64,000 nt of DNA from Salinigranum halophilum (GCF_007004735.1 NZ_SSNL01000005.1:186001-250000), one strand, 5' to 3'; positions 34,107-43,491 are shown, counted from the stretch's first letter. Made by a program: numbers and translations. The notes: generated by a model from the letters alone, not told the origin.

Positions 34107-35069
34107 ATGGAGCGCCGGAGAACGCGCGGGAAGGTCGCCGTCGTCGGCGTCGGTAGCGTCGGTGCCGCCACGGCCTTCTCGCTGATGAGCAGCGGGGTCA
34201 CGAGCGAACTCGTGCTCGTGGACATCGACGAGGAGAAAGCAGAGGGCGAGCGGATGGACCTCAGTCACGGGGCGTACTTCACCCCGCCCGTCGACATCTC
34301 GACGGGCGGGTACGAGGACTGCTGGGACGCCGACGTCGTGGTCGTGACGGCGGGGACGAACCAGCGTCCCGGCGAGTCACGCCTCGACCTCCTCGAGCGC
34401 AACGCGGGAATCTTCGAGGAGATGATTCCCCAGATCACCGAGGGACTCGCCGACGACAGCATCCTGCTCGTGGTCACCAACCCGGTCGACGTGCTCTCGT
34501 ACGTCTCGTGGGCGGTGTCGGACCTCCCCGCAGCGCGGGTCATCGGGTCGGGGACCGTCCTCGACACCTCGCGGTTCAGGCACGTCCTGAGCCGGGAGTG
34601 CGACGTCGACCCGAAGAACGTCCACGGCTACGTCGTGGGGGAGCACGGCGACAGCGAGGTGCTGTTGTGGAGTTCGACGAACGTCGCGGGCGTGCCGTAC
34701 GAGACGTACGCCGAGTCGCACTGCGGCGGACTCTCGGCGACGGACAGGGAGGCGATCGGAGAGGAGGTGAGAGAGGCGGCCTACGAGATTATCGAGCGCA
34801 AAGGGGCGACGAACTACGCCATCGCGCTGGCGACCACCGAAATCGTCGAGACCATCCTCCGCGACGAGAACTCCATCCTCACCGTGTCGACGCACTTAGA
34901 AGGCGAGTACGGCATCGAAGACGTCTACGCGAGCGTCCCGTGTGTCGTCAATCGTGACGGCATCAGGAACGTCGTCGAGCACGACCTCCCCGAGGCGGAG
35001 CAGGAGGCGCTCGAAGCCTCCGCGAACGTGCTCGCGGAGAACCTGGCCGACCTCGACTACCGGGAGTGA
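34107..35069 (+). CDS. L-lactate/malate dehydrogenase family, lactate-type specificity
   Basis: A 320-residue NAD-dependent dehydrogenase. The Rossmann start is KVAVVGVGSVGAATAF, and the acidic end of strand 2 (LVDIDEEK, Asp39) favours NAD over NADP. Substrate specificity is set by the loop TAGTNQRPGESR: residue 86 is Gln, as in lactate dehydrogenases, where malate enzymes have Arg. Asp153, Arg156 and His180 (VLDTSRFRHV, VGEHGDS) form the catalytic set. The ATG at 34107 has a CTATATC box about 27 bases upstream. No partner genes suggest the direction of the reaction. Confidence 0.87.
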   Translation: MERRRTRGKVAVVGVGSVGAATAFSLMSSGVTSELVLVDIDEEKAEGERMDLSHGAYFTPPVDISTGGYEDCWDADVVVVTAGTNQRPGESRLDLLERNAGIFEEMIPQITEGLADDSILLVVTNPVDVLSYVSWAVSDLPAARVIGSGTVLDTSRFRHVLSRECDVDPKNVHGYVVGEHGDSEVLLWSSTNVAGVPYETYAESHCGGLSATDREAIGEEVREAAYEIIERKGATNYAIALATTEIVETILRDENSILTVSTHLEGEYGIEDVYASVPCVVNRDGIRNVVEHDLPEAEQEALEASANVLAENLADLDYRE

Positions 35070-35094
35070 CGACCCACGACCGTCACAGCAGCGC

Positions 35095-36018
35095 TCACGA
35101 CTCCACGCGGAGGACGAGGACGTGCTGGTGGACCATCGACGGGACGAACGCGAAGGGGTAGCCGTAGACGTGCAGCGATTTCGTCGGGTCGTACCAGATG
35201 AGGTCGGCCTTCAACACGAGGCCGGTCGATTCGAGGCTCGACGCGAGGTCGGCCGAGAGGAAGTGAAACGACGAATCCCGGTACATGTCTCCGATGAACA
35301 CGAGGACGTACGCCCCCGGCTTGAGCACACGAGTGAAAAGTTCGAATTTCGAAGTCATGTCGGAGAGCCACGCGTCTTTCGACTCGAAGCCGTCGCCGCG
35401 ACCAGCCGCGTCGAACCGGCCGAGTTTACTCGCCCGCGTCCGGCGTGGGTTCCGCGTCTGTGAGACGGCGTCCATCGACCAGTACGGGACGTCGGTGAGG
35501 AGGAGGTCGACGCTGTCGGTCTCGAGGTCGCGGACGAGTCGCGCACAGTCGCCGTGGCGCATGTCCTGTGTCGACAACGGCGCTCGTCCGCGCGCCGTGC
35601 GCTCGCGGTTCTCCCTGTCGAGGACGGTGTGATAGAGGTCGACCCACCGTCTCGTTCGTTCGAAGCCGACGGCGTGCCTGAGACCGGTGCCCTCGTGCTC
35701 GGCGAGGCTCGCTCCGAGCAGCGTCCCGCCGACGCCGGCGAAGGGGTCGAGGACGCAGTCGCCGGCCTTGCTGAACCGTTCGACGAGGTCCAGACAGAGC
35801 CGCGGCGGTTTCTGGCCGCCGTGTTCGCTCCGCAGGTCGTGCTGGAGGTCGGGCGGGTACGGTTCGGTGATGACCGACTTGGTGGCGAACTTCCACTCGC
35901 GGCCGGTGAGGTCGTTGACGCGGTTTCGTTCGTCGTAGATTCCGCGGCCGTCGACGAGTCGCTGGTGCGGTTTGAGCCCCTCGTGTCGTCCGGAAGCGTC
36001 TTCCGGCTCGTCAGTCAT
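35095..36018 (-). CDS. Orphan DNA methyltransferase
   Basis: A 307-residue amino-methyltransferase (N4-cytosine or N6-adenine type). The SAM-binding motif DPFAGVGGT is at residues 91-99 and the catalytic motif is DVPYW (176-180), an atypical form of the DPPY/SPPW box with Val in the second place. The order, SAM motif before catalytic motif, separates it from the beta-class arrangement. No restriction endonuclease is near, so it looks like an orphan methylase with an epigenetic or protective role. It could be the conserved haloarchaeal CTAG methylase Zim; I cannot verify that. CTTATTCAC about 27 bases upstream supports a leaderless start at 36018. Confidence 0.85.
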   Translation of the reverse strand: MTDEPEDASGRHEGLKPHQRLVDGRGIYDERNRVNDLTGREWKFATKSVITEPYPPDLQHDLRSEHGGQKPPRLCLDLVERFSKAGDCVLDPFAGVGGTLLGASLAEHEGTGLRHAVGFERTRRWVDLYHTVLDRENRERTARGRAPLSTQDMRHGDCARLVRDLETDSVDLLLTDVPYWSMDAVSQTRNPRRTRASKLGRFDAAGRGDGFESKDAWLSDMTSKFELFTRVLKPGAYVLVFIGDMYRDSSFHFLSADLASSLESTGLVLKADLIWYDPTKSLHVYGYPFAFVPSMVHQHVLVLRVES

Positions 36019-36061
36019 TCTCTCACGTACACTTCGGAAGTGAATAAGCGCCGCGGTGAGT

Positions 36062-36102
36062 AGTGTTCCGTTGAGGGAACACTTACGTGGGTAGTCACCC
36101 AC
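36062..36102. promoter_or_regulatory. Two perfect inverted repeats around box A of the Bat-type regulator gene
   Basis: AGTGTTCC (36062) and GGAACACT (36076) are 8-base arms around a 6-base spacer. GTGGGT (36087) and ACCCAC (36097) are 6-base arms around a 4-base spacer. The box A sequence CACTTACG lies between them, 27 bases before the ATG at 36111. Both lie in the 92-base divergent space shared with the methyltransferase gene, so a dimeric regulator could act on either gene. Confidence 0.65.
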
Positions 36103-36110
36103 CGGGTCGT

Positions 36111-38630
36111 ATGGACCGCGACGTTGGTGAGGCGGTGTATCGACACCTCCGGACGCGGCCGGGAGAGCCGATGACGGCGAGCGAGGTCGCCGAGGCCGTC
36201 GGCTGTGTCCGACGGACCGCCCACAAACACCTCTCGCGACTGGCCGAGGGAAGCAGCGTCGAGACGAAGAAGGTCGGCGCGCGGGCGCGTGTCTGGTGGC
36301 TCTCCGAGGACGTGTTCGACCGCATCACCGACGCGGTGTTCGGTCTCGACAGCGCCTGGGAGCTCACGTACCTCAACGAGCAGGCCGAACGACTGCTCGG
36401 CCGGACCGAAGCGGAACTGGTGGGCCGGAACATCTGGGAGGCGTTTCCCGAGGCCGTCGGGTCGGTGTTCCACGACGAGTACCACCGGGCGATGGCACAC
36501 CAGGAGCCGGTGTCGTTCGAGGAGTACTATCCGCCGCTCGATGCCGTCTTCGCGGTGAAGGCGTACCCCTCACAGACGGGGCTGTCCGTCTACTTCCACG
36601 ACGTGACCGAACGGGTACACCGAGAGCGAGAGCTCCGCGACCGGATTCGCCAGCAGCAGGTCATCTCGGACCTCGGACAGCAAGCGCTGGCGACCGGCGA
36701 CGTGGACCGGTTCATCGACCACGTGTGCGAGACGGTGCGGGACACGCTCGACGCGACGTGCTGTAAGGTGCTCGAACTCGACCCCGAAGGCGAGCGGCTC
36801 GACCTCCGCGCGGGCGTCGGCTGGGACCAGGGCGTCGTCGGGAGCGCCACCGTTCCCGCGAACACGAACTCGCAGGCGGGGTACACCCTCCAGCGGCGCG
36901 AACCCGTCCGCGTCGAGCAACTGTCGGCGGAGACGCGCTTCTCCGGGCCGGACCTGCTCACGGACCACGGCGTCGAGAGCGGAGTCAGCGTCATCATCGG
37001 CTCCGTCGACGACCCGTGGGGGATCATCGGGGTGCACGACACGGCCGTCCGGGAGTTCACCGAGCAGGACGCGGACTTCGTTCGCAGTGTCGCGACGCTG
37101 GTCGCGAGTGCCGTCGACCGTCGCGAGCGCGAGCGCGAACTGGAGCGGTACGAGACCATCTTCGAGACGCTCAGCGACGGGGTGTACGCCGTGGACCCCG
37201 CGGGGGAGTTCACGCTCGTGAACGAAGCGTACGTCGAGATGACGGGAGTACCCCGTTCGGAACTCCTCGGGTCACACGTCTCCCGGCTCGTCGACGAGCG
37301 CGTCCAGGCGGCGGCGAAGGAACTCGAGACGGCACTCGTGAGCGGGGCGCGCGAACAGGCCACCCTGGAGGCGGAACTCGCCGACGGCGACGGCGAGACG
37401 TTCCCGGCGGAAGCGACGTTCTCGGTCCTGGAGACGGCCGACGGCTACGAGCGGATCGGCGTCGTCCGCGACATCACCGAGCGCAAGCAGTACGAGGCGG
37501 CGCTACAGGACCAGCGCGACCGGCTCGAACGGCTCAATCGTCTCGCACTCGGCGTCTTCGACGCCCTCCGCGGAATCATCCGTGCGGAGACGCGCGAGGG
37601 CATCGAACAGGCGGTGTGCGAACGGCTCGTCGCGGGCGAACTGTACGACGAGGCCGCGGTCGGTCCGCGAGACTGGTCCTCCGAGGCGGTAACGACGGGG
37701 ACCGACCGAGCGTGGTCGACGGACGGCTGGCGGGAGGGCGTGCCGCCGCTCGTCGAACGTGTGACCGACGGCACGGACGAGGTGGCGACAGACGAGGGGA
37801 CGGTCGCGGTGGCGCTGACGTACGACGACCGGGCGTTCGGTGCGCTCGTGCTCCGGGCCGACCGCCCGAACGGGGTCACCGAGTACGAACACGCCCTGCT
37901 GACGGAGCTCGGCTCGGCGGTCGGCCTCGCAATCAGCGCCGTCGAGCGCAAGGACGTCCTCGTGAACGACAGTGTCGCCAGGCTCGACTTCGACTCGACG
38001 GTCCTCGCCGAGCCGTTCACCGCTGTCGCAGGGGCGGACGCCTCGTTCGAGTACATCGTCGACAGAATCGTCCCCGTCGGTGACGGCAGCTACGTCGTCC
38101 ACTGCAGCGTCGACGGCATCGCGTCGTCGGAGTTCGTCGCGGCTGCGGAGGCGTTCGAGACCGTCGACGACGCCGAAGTGGTCGACCGCGGCGAGGCCGG
38201 GTGCCGGGTCAAACTCCTCACCACCGACGAGTCGGTTGTGACGCAGTTCCGACGGTTCGACGGCCGGGTGCGGTCGTTCAGCGTCGACGACGGCGTGTTG
38301 TCGCTGGCAGTCGACGTGCCGCTGGCGAACGTCCGCGACGCCGTCGAGACCGTCACCGAGACGTACCCCGACCTCGACCTGCGGGCACAACGGACGACCC
38401 ACCGCGACGAGCGAACCACGGCCGAGTTCCGGTCGCTCGTCGACGACAGCCTCACCGAACGGCAGCGCGCCGCGCTCGAACTCGCGTACTTCGGCGGCTA
38501 CTTCGAGTGGCCGCGGACGACAGACGGCGGGGCACTGTCGGAGACGATGGACATCTCCCCGCCCACGTTCCACAAACACCTCCGCGTCGCGGAGCGACGA
38601 GTCCTCGACGCGTTGTACCGCGGCCAGTAA
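36111..38630 (+). CDS. Bat-type multidomain sensor-regulator (HTH, PAS, GAF, PAS, HTH)
   Basis: An 839-residue soluble regulator of the bacterio-opsin activator kind. A short N-terminal helix-turn-helix (MTASEVAEAVGCVRRTAHKHL, about 20-60) is followed by a PAS domain (VFGLDSAWELTYLNEQAE), a GAF domain (about 180-340), a second PAS domain (SDGVYAVDPAGEFTLVNEAY) with a PAC segment (GVVRDITERKQ), a GAF-like region and the Bat domain ending in the C-terminal HTH (LTERQRAALELAYFGGYFEWPR ... PTFHKHL). There is no histidine kinase core, so it is a one-component sensor. It diverges from the DNA methyltransferase. Confidence 0.9.
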   Translation: MDRDVGEAVYRHLRTRPGEPMTASEVAEAVGCVRRTAHKHLSRLAEGSSVETKKVGARARVWWLSEDVFDRITDAVFGLDSAWELTYLNEQAERLLGRTEAELVGRNIWEAFPEAVGSVFHDEYHRAMAHQEPVSFEEYYPPLDAVFAVKAYPSQTGLSVYFHDVTERVHRERELRDRIRQQQVISDLGQQALATGDVDRFIDHVCETVRDTLDATCCKVLELDPEGERLDLRAGVGWDQGVVGSATVPANTNSQAGYTLQRREPVRVEQLSAETRFSGPDLLTDHGVESGVSVIIGSVDDPWGIIGVHDTAVREFTEQDADFVRSVATLVASAVDRRERERELERYETIFETLSDGVYAVDPAGEFTLVNEAYVEMTGVPRSELLGSHVSRLVDERVQAAAKELETALVSGAREQATLEAELADGDGETFPAEATFSVLETADGYERIGVVRDITERKQYEAALQDQRDRLERLNRLALGVFDALRGIIRAETREGIEQAVCERLVAGELYDEAAVGPRDWSSEAVTTGTDRAWSTDGWREGVPPLVERVTDGTDEVATDEGTVAVALTYDDRAFGALVLRADRPNGVTEYEHALLTELGSAVGLAISAVERKDVLVNDSVARLDFDSTVLAEPFTAVAGADASFEYIVDRIVPVGDGSYVVHCSVDGIASSEFVAAAEAFETVDDAEVVDRGEAGCRVKLLTTDESVVTQFRRFDGRVRSFSVDDGVLSLAVDVPLANVRDAVETVTETYPDLDLRAQRTTHRDERTTAEFRSLVDDSLTERQRAALELAYFGGYFEWPRTTDGGALSETMDISPPTFHKHLRVAERRVLDALYRGQ

Positions 38631-38697
38631 GGCTAATCAGTTTGCCCATCGACTCATTCACGTCCGCGGGCAAGGAACGGACAGGTGACAACGCATC

Positions 38698-39030
38698 ATG
38701 TCCTCCACGTCCGGTTCGAACCGGACACAGCTCCCGACGGCCGAGGTCGACCTCACCGCTGATGAACTGTTCAGTGTTCTCTCCGACAGGCGTCGTCGTT
38801 GCGTCCTCAGCGCACTCTATCGGGAGGACGACCGGCTGACACGGGAGTCGCTGACGGCGGAGCTCGCTCACGGCACGCAGGACGACCCACGCGAGGCTGC
38901 GGTGCACCTCCACCACCTGGTGTTGCCGAAGCTCGAAGGGACGACGCTCGTCTCCTGTCCGAACGACGAACTAGTCGCACTCACAAGCGATGGGTCCTCT
39001 GTCGCTACGTGGCTCGACGCAGTCACCTGA
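38698..39030 (+). CDS. Small winged-helix-type regulator
   Basis: A 110-residue protein with a haloarchaeal winged-helix domain: LTADELFSVLSDRRRRCVLSAL is the first helix pair, LTRESLTAELAHG the recognition region, and AAVHLHHLVLPKLEGTTL the wing. It begins MSSTSGSNRTQL. Such short proteins are abundant in haloarchaea and usually act as DNA-binding regulators of unknown targets. It follows the Bat-type regulator by 67 bases in the same direction. Confidence 0.78.
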   Translation: MSSTSGSNRTQLPTAEVDLTADELFSVLSDRRRRCVLSALYREDDRLTRESLTAELAHGTQDDPREAAVHLHHLVLPKLEGTTLVSCPNDELVALTSDGSSVATWLDAVT

Positions 39031-39142
39031 GACGCCACCCGCTCGACTCGCGCCGAGCAGACCCGCTGAGACGTCGGCCCTCCACCGGTTCGTCGGACCC
39101 ACGCGTCCGCCTCGCTCCCATGCAGGAGAGCGGTCGTTTCGA

Positions 39143-39285
39143 AGTTCTTAACACCGTCACTGGGAAAGTACGGGTAACTCGCTGGCCTGCGGGCACGCCA
39201 GTGGGCACCCGTGAACCCGACGAGGGGTACGGGACGAAATGTGACGCGGGAGACGTGACGTCTCCGGGAGGCGGCCTCGCCGCCG
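39143..39285 (+). other. Promoter-like box and three hairpins upstream of rpl15e
   Basis: A TTCTTAAC box lies near 39145, predicting a transcript start near 39172. Downstream come a two-step stem (CGGGT/ACCCG at 39171 and 39207, with CTGGC/GCCAG inside), a perfect 7-base hairpin with a TGA loop at 39249-39265 (GGAGACG/CGTCTCC), and a 5-base hairpin at 39270-39284 (GGCGG/CCGCC). The rpl15e message seems to start later, from a GTTGAATCG box near 39292. The stretch may be a long leader or a small structured RNA. Confidence 0.4.
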
Positions 39286-39317
39286 ACGTTGAATCGCAAG
39301 CGCCCGCGGTGAAACAT

Positions 39318-39908
39318 ATGGCACGAAGCTTCTACTCACACATCAAGGAGGCCTGGCGGAACCCCAAGGAGGGGAAACTCGCCGAACTCCAGTGGCAGCG
39401 AAAGCAAGAATGGCGCGACCAGGGTGCGATCGTCCGTATCGACCGACCCACCCGACTCGACAAGGCACGCGAACTCGGCTACAAGGCCAAGCAGGGCATC
39501 ACCGTCGTCCGCGTCGCCGTCCGCAAGGGGAACGCCCGCAAGCAGCGGCACAAGGCCGGTCGCCGCTCGAAGCGCCAGGGTGTCAACCGCATCGGTCGTC
39601 GCAAGAACATCCAGCGCATCTCCGAGGAGCGCGCCGCACGCAAGCACCCCAACATGCGCGTGCTCAACTCCTACTGGGTCGGCGAAGACGGCTCGCAGAA
39701 GTGGCACGAGATCATCCTCGTGGACCCCGAGCACCCCGCCATCCAGAACGACTCCGAGCTCAACTGGATCTGTGACGACAACCACACCGGTCGCGCGTTC
39801 CGCGGACTGACCAACGCCGGCAAGTCGAACCGCGGGCTCAACAACCGTGGCAAGGGGACCGAACACGTCCGTCCGAGCCAAGGTGCGAGCCGCCGCCGCG
39901 GCAAGTAA
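39318..39908 (+). CDS. rpl15e: 50S ribosomal protein L15e
   Basis: A 196-residue ribosomal protein starting MARSFYSHIKEAWRNPKEG. It is strongly basic (long stretches such as KGNARKQRHKAGRRSKRQG), with the archaeal/eukaryotic core VLNSYWVGEDGSQKWHEII and the C-terminal GRAFRGLTNAGKSNRGL; Lys and Arg are frequent, unlike the acidic proteins around it. The reading frame is open well upstream, but the ATG at 39318 gives the family start. Confidence 0.96.
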   Translation: MARSFYSHIKEAWRNPKEGKLAELQWQRKQEWRDQGAIVRIDRPTRLDKARELGYKAKQGITVVRVAVRKGNARKQRHKAGRRSKRQGVNRIGRRKNIQRISEERAARKHPNMRVLNSYWVGEDGSQKWHEIILVDPEHPAIQNDSELNWICDDNHTGRAFRGLTNAGKSNRGLNNRGKGTEHVRPSQGASRRRGK

Positions 39909-40023
39909 TCCGCGCCGTCTTCTCCCCCGTTTCTCGTCCGCGTAGTCACGGCTCCGCCCCGCCGAGCGAGCGTGACGGCTGCGAGTATGTGCCTTCTTTA
40001 CCGGCCACGACCTGGACACGCAC

Positions 40024-40770
40024 ATGCCACCGGAGACACGGCTCGTCAGCCCCCAGCGGGTCGGTCCGCCGTTCGCCATCGGGGTGTTGGCCGTGCTCGG
40101 GACGATTCCGTTCGTCACAGCGCTGGAACCGCTGGCCGACATCCCACGGTGGCTCGCCGTCGCCGTCATCATCGCCCTCGGCGTCGGCAGCGTCGGACTC
40201 GCGACGGTGGCTGGTGCCGCGCTCGCTCGCGACATCGGGTTGCGGACGCTCGCGCCAGAGCGCCTCCCCGGCGACGGCGTCCGCGCGTATCGACTCCCCG
40301 TGGTGGTCGGCGTCGGCGTCGCCCTCGTCACACTCGGACTCCACGCGAGTGGCGTCGCACTCGGCGGTGACCCGGCCCTCCTCGACCGGTGGGTCGACGG
40401 CGGCTCGCTCGCACTCCTCGCGAGCGTCGCCAGCGCCGTCGTCACCGAACTCGTGCTTCGGTTCGGCGTGGTGACGGTCGTCGTCTGGGTCGCGTGGACG
40501 TCGCGGCCGGCGACGGACGGCGGGGTGACGCGACCGAGCGTGTGGGCGGGCGTCCTGGTCGCGGCGACCCTCAGCTCCGCTGTCGCGGTCGCCGTCGCCG
40601 TCGCAGCCGGTGGCATCCAGTCTCCCACGGTCGCCGCCGCGGCCGTCGGCCCGTTCGTGGGTGGCGTCGTGTTCGGCATCCTGTACTGGCGGTACGACCT
40701 CGCGGCCGCCGTCGTGGCCCACGCTGTCGCGAGCCTGCTGCGGGCGCTCGTCGCCACGGCGCTGTTCTGA
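40024..40770 (+). CDS. CPBP-like intramembrane protein
   Basis: A 248-residue integral membrane protein with about six to seven hydrophobic helices. The segment ASAVVTELVLRFGVV resembles the first motif of CPBP (Abi/CaaX-type) intramembrane proteases, which normally has EExxxR; here only one Glu and the Arg remain. FVGGVVFGILYWRY and the following AVVAHAVASLLRAL supply the later metal-binding His. Loss of one Glu makes activity uncertain. It precedes ubaA by 45 bases. Confidence 0.75.
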   Translation: MPPETRLVSPQRVGPPFAIGVLAVLGTIPFVTALEPLADIPRWLAVAVIIALGVGSVGLATVAGAALARDIGLRTLAPERLPGDGVRAYRLPVVVGVGVALVTLGLHASGVALGGDPALLDRWVDGGSLALLASVASAVVTELVLRFGVVTVVVWVAWTSRPATDGGVTRPSVWAGVLVAATLSSAVAVAVAVAAGGIQSPTVAAAAVGPFVGGVVFGILYWRYDLAAAVVAHAVASLLRALVATALF

Positions 40771-40784
40771 GGGGAGTGACGGAG

Positions 40785-40793
40785 ACTTATACG
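40785..40793 (+). promoter_or_regulatory. Box A of ubaA
   Basis: ACTTATACG, centred about 27 bases before the ATG at 40816, indicates a leaderless transcript independent of the CPBP-like gene. Confidence 0.6.
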
Positions 40794-40815
40794 CGCGCAC
40801 CGCGAATCCAGAGGT

Positions 40816-41622
40816 ATGAGCCTCTCTCTCGATGCGACGCAGCTCGACCGGTACTCGCGGCATATCATCATGGACGAGGTCGGCCCGGAGGGGCAGAAGC
40901 GACTCCTCGACGGGAGCGTCCTCGTCGTCGGTGCCGGCGGGCTCGGTGCCCCGGTCATCCAGTACCTCGCCGCGGCGGGCGTCGGCCGCATCGGCGTCGT
41001 CGACGACGACGTGGTCGAGCGGTCGAACCTCCAGCGACAGGTCATCCACGCCGACGCCGACGTGGGCGTCCCGAAGGTCGAGAGCGCGCGGGCGTTCGTT
41101 GGGCGGCTCAACCCCGACGTCGACGTGGACGCGTACGAGACGCGTCTCGACAGTCGGACGGTGGACGTCGTCGACGACTACGACATCGTCGTCGACGCCT
41201 CGGACAACTTCCCGACGCGGTATCTCCTGAACGACTACTGTCAGCTCACGGAGACGCCCCTCGCCCACGGTGCCATCTACAAGTTCGAGGGACAGGCGAC
41301 GACCATCCATCCGGGCGGTCCCTGCTACCGGTGTCTGTTCCCCGAGGCACCTGAGCCGGGGACGGTGCCCGACTGTGCGACGACGGGTGTGCTGGGCGTG
41401 CTCCCGGGGACGGTCGGCTGTATCCAGGCCACCGAGGCGGTGAAGCTCGCCCTCGACGCGGGCGAGACCCTCGACGGGCGGCTCCTCTTCTACGACGCGA
41501 TGGACATGACGTTCGAGACGGTCCCCTACCAACAGAACCCCGACTGCCCCGTCTGTGGCGACGACCCCATCGAGAGCATCGCGGAGGTCGAGTACACCGG
41601 CGGCTGTACCGTGAGTCACTGA
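40816..41622 (+). CDS. ubaA: Ubiquitin-like modifier-activating E1 enzyme UbaA
   Basis: A 268-residue E1/MoeB/ThiF-type enzyme. The nucleotide-binding loop is VVGAGGLGAPVIQYL, followed by the arginine segment ERSNLQRQVIH; zinc Cys residues are CYRC (170, 173) and CPVC near the end; the catalytic Cys is Cys187 in PDCATTGVLG. It adenylates the C-terminus of SAMP proteins for protein modification and for sulfur transfer to tRNA (with NcsA, encoded at 25144) and to molybdopterin, which links it to the cofactor block at 4.6-10 kb. Confidence 0.93.
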   Translation: MSLSLDATQLDRYSRHIIMDEVGPEGQKRLLDGSVLVVGAGGLGAPVIQYLAAAGVGRIGVVDDDVVERSNLQRQVIHADADVGVPKVESARAFVGRLNPDVDVDAYETRLDSRTVDVVDDYDIVVDASDNFPTRYLLNDYCQLTETPLAHGAIYKFEGQATTIHPGGPCYRCLFPEAPEPGTVPDCATTGVLGVLPGTVGCIQATEAVKLALDAGETLDGRLLFYDAMDMTFETVPYQQNPDCPVCGDDPIESIAEVEYTGGCTVSH

Positions 41623-41670
41623 GCGGGAACGCCGAGAGAAGGGCGGAGCGGTCGATGCGGGGTGAAGCGC

Positions 41671-43302
41671 TCAGCGGTCGAAGTCGAACCCCGACCGGGA
41701 CGCGCGGCGACGACCGCCGTCCGAGCGGGCCATCTGGGTGCCGTCGCCGTCGCCGACGTCGGCCGCCGAGTCGGCCCGCCCACAGAGCTGGTCGACCTTC
41801 TCCTGGAGGTCGTCGATGGCGACGGACTGGTGGCCCGTCGCGTCCGTGATGTCGCTGCTCGCGGCCTCGGTCTCCTGTGCGCGTTCGCGGACGGTCTGGA
41901 TGGTCGTGGTCACCTCTTCGATGTTCGTCGCCTGGCCGTCGGTCGCGCGGGCGACCTCCTGGACGCCGTTCGCCGCGGCGTCAGCCGCCTCGACGATGTC
42001 CTCCAGGGAGTCGAGGACGTCCTCGATCTCGCCGGAGGCGACCTCGACCTGTTCGTGTGAGGCCTCGCTCGCGTCGACGGTCTCGTCGGCCTGCGCCTGC
42101 AGTTCTTCGATGCTCGTCGCGATCTCCTCGGTGTGCTCGTGGGTCTGGTTCGCCAGCTGTTTGACCTCGTCGGCAACGACCGAGAAGCCGTCACCGGCCT
42201 TGCCCGCGCGGGCAGCCTCGATGTTGGCGTTCAGCGCGAGCAGGTTGGTCCGGTCTGCGACCTCGGCGATGACCTCGACGACCTCCTCGATGGCCCCCAT
42301 CCGGTTTTGCAGTTCGGTGACGCTCGTGAGGAGGTCGTCGGAGATGCCGATGACGTTGTCGGTAGCCACGCGGACGCCCTCACCGGCTTGCTGGCCGTCC
42401 TCGGCTGCGGTCCGCACCTGTTCGGCCGCCGAGGCGACCTCGTCGGAGGTGGCGGCGATCTCTTCCATCGACGCCGAGAGGTCCTGCATCTCCTCGGCAC
42501 CCCGCCCGAGGAGGTCGTTCTGGTCGTGGACCTGCGACTCGATCTCGCCCGCGGCGTCGGCCGCGCGGTGGATGGCGTCCCCCAGCGTGTGCGCCGTCTC
42601 GTCGACCTCGGCAGTGAGGGTCTCGAACCGGGCGGCCATCTCGTTGAACTCCTCGAGGACCACCAGCAGGTCGTCCGAGAGGACGCCGCGCTCGTCGACG
42701 AACGACGCGCGGTCGGCGAGGTTTCCGTCGCCGACGGAGCGAATCGTCCGCCCGAGTTCGTCGACGAGCGCCTGTGTCTGTCGGCTCGTTTCGACCTCGT
42801 CGGTGCGGTCGTGGACCACCTCGACCACGCCGGCCAGTTCGTCCCCGTCGTACAGCGGCATCGCGTTGAAGCTGATGTGCCGGTCGACGCCGTGGCGGTC
42901 GGTCATGACGCTGGAGTCGGTGTAGAGGCGGGTGTCCGACGCCATCCGGTCGAGGCCGAACTCGCGGTCGGCGTCCTCGGGGTGGTCGAGGACCTTGTCC
43001 GCGAGCGTCTTCGCCCGGCGGCCGTCGGGGTAGAACGCCTCGCTGACGTGCTCGATTCCGATGGCCTGCTCGGCAGAGACGCCGGTCAGCGCTTCGACCG
43101 ACGAGTTCCAGACGACGACGCGTCCGTCCGCGTCGAGGGCGAACAGCGGCGCGCCGACGCCATCGAGCAGCTGTGCGAGGTCGAACCCCCGTGCGCTCGC
43201 GGCGAGCGTCCCCTGCTCGTCCATCTGTATCCCGCCGTCGGGTTCGGCTTCGGGAGCGCCCCCCCACAGAGACACGGCCCACTCCCGCAGTACATCGAAC
43301 AT
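41671..43302 (-). CDS. PAS-domain methyl-accepting transducer protein
   Basis: A soluble transducer of about 543 residues. A PAS domain (about residues 35-170: [22 protein letters not shown] ... [10 protein letters not shown]) is followed by the coiled-coil signalling domain, with the hairpin tip [18 protein letters not shown] and [22 protein letters not shown]. It has no membrane segment, so it senses an internal signal such as redox or a bound cofactor. The start at 43302 (MFDVLREW) is supported by a GGACTTATGC box 27 bases upstream; ATGs at 43314 and 43329 are alternatives. It converges with ubaA. Confidence 0.87.
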   Translation of the reverse strand: MFDVLREWAVSLWGGAPEAEPDGGIQMDEQGTLAASARGFDLAQLLDGVGAPLFALDADGRVVVWNSSVEALTGVSAEQAIGIEHVSEAFYPDGRRAKTLADKVLDHPEDADREFGLDRMASDTRLYTDSSVMTDRHGVDRHISFNAMPLYDGDELAGVVEVVHDRTDEVETSRQTQALVDELGRTIRSVGDGNLADRASFVDERGVLSDDLLVVLEEFNEMAARFETLTAEVDETAHTLGDAIHRAADAAGEIESQVHDQNDLLGRGAEEMQDLSASMEEIAATSDEVASAAEQVRTAAEDGQQAGEGVRVATDNVIGISDDLLTSVTELQNRMGAIEEVVEVIAEVADRTNLLALNANIEAARAGKAGDGFSVVADEVKQLANQTHEHTEEIATSIEELQAQADETVDASEASHEQVEVASGEIEDVLDSLEDIVEAADAAANGVQEVARATDGQATNIEEVTTTIQTVRERAQETEAASSDITDATGHQSVAIDDLQEKVDQLCGRADSAADVGDGDGTQMARSDGGRRRASRSGFDFDR

Positions 43303-43491
43303 ACAGTGGCTCATCGCGAAGAGGCGCATAAGTCCTCGCCGCTGGTTTTCAAAATTGAAATCTGATGGGCCGGGTTCGGTGGCCTCGTGAGCGCCGACAC
43401 GGACCGCTCTGCCGGGTGGCAGCAGTGCGGAGGTCCGACGTGGTTCCAATAGATATATACTTCCGAGTCTCCTGGTCTGTCGAGGTCACAA

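Noticed and set aside
38799-39317. N-terminal extension of the L15e gene
   Set aside because: The frame is open by chance; L15e starts MARSFYSHIKEAW, and a box A precedes that ATG.
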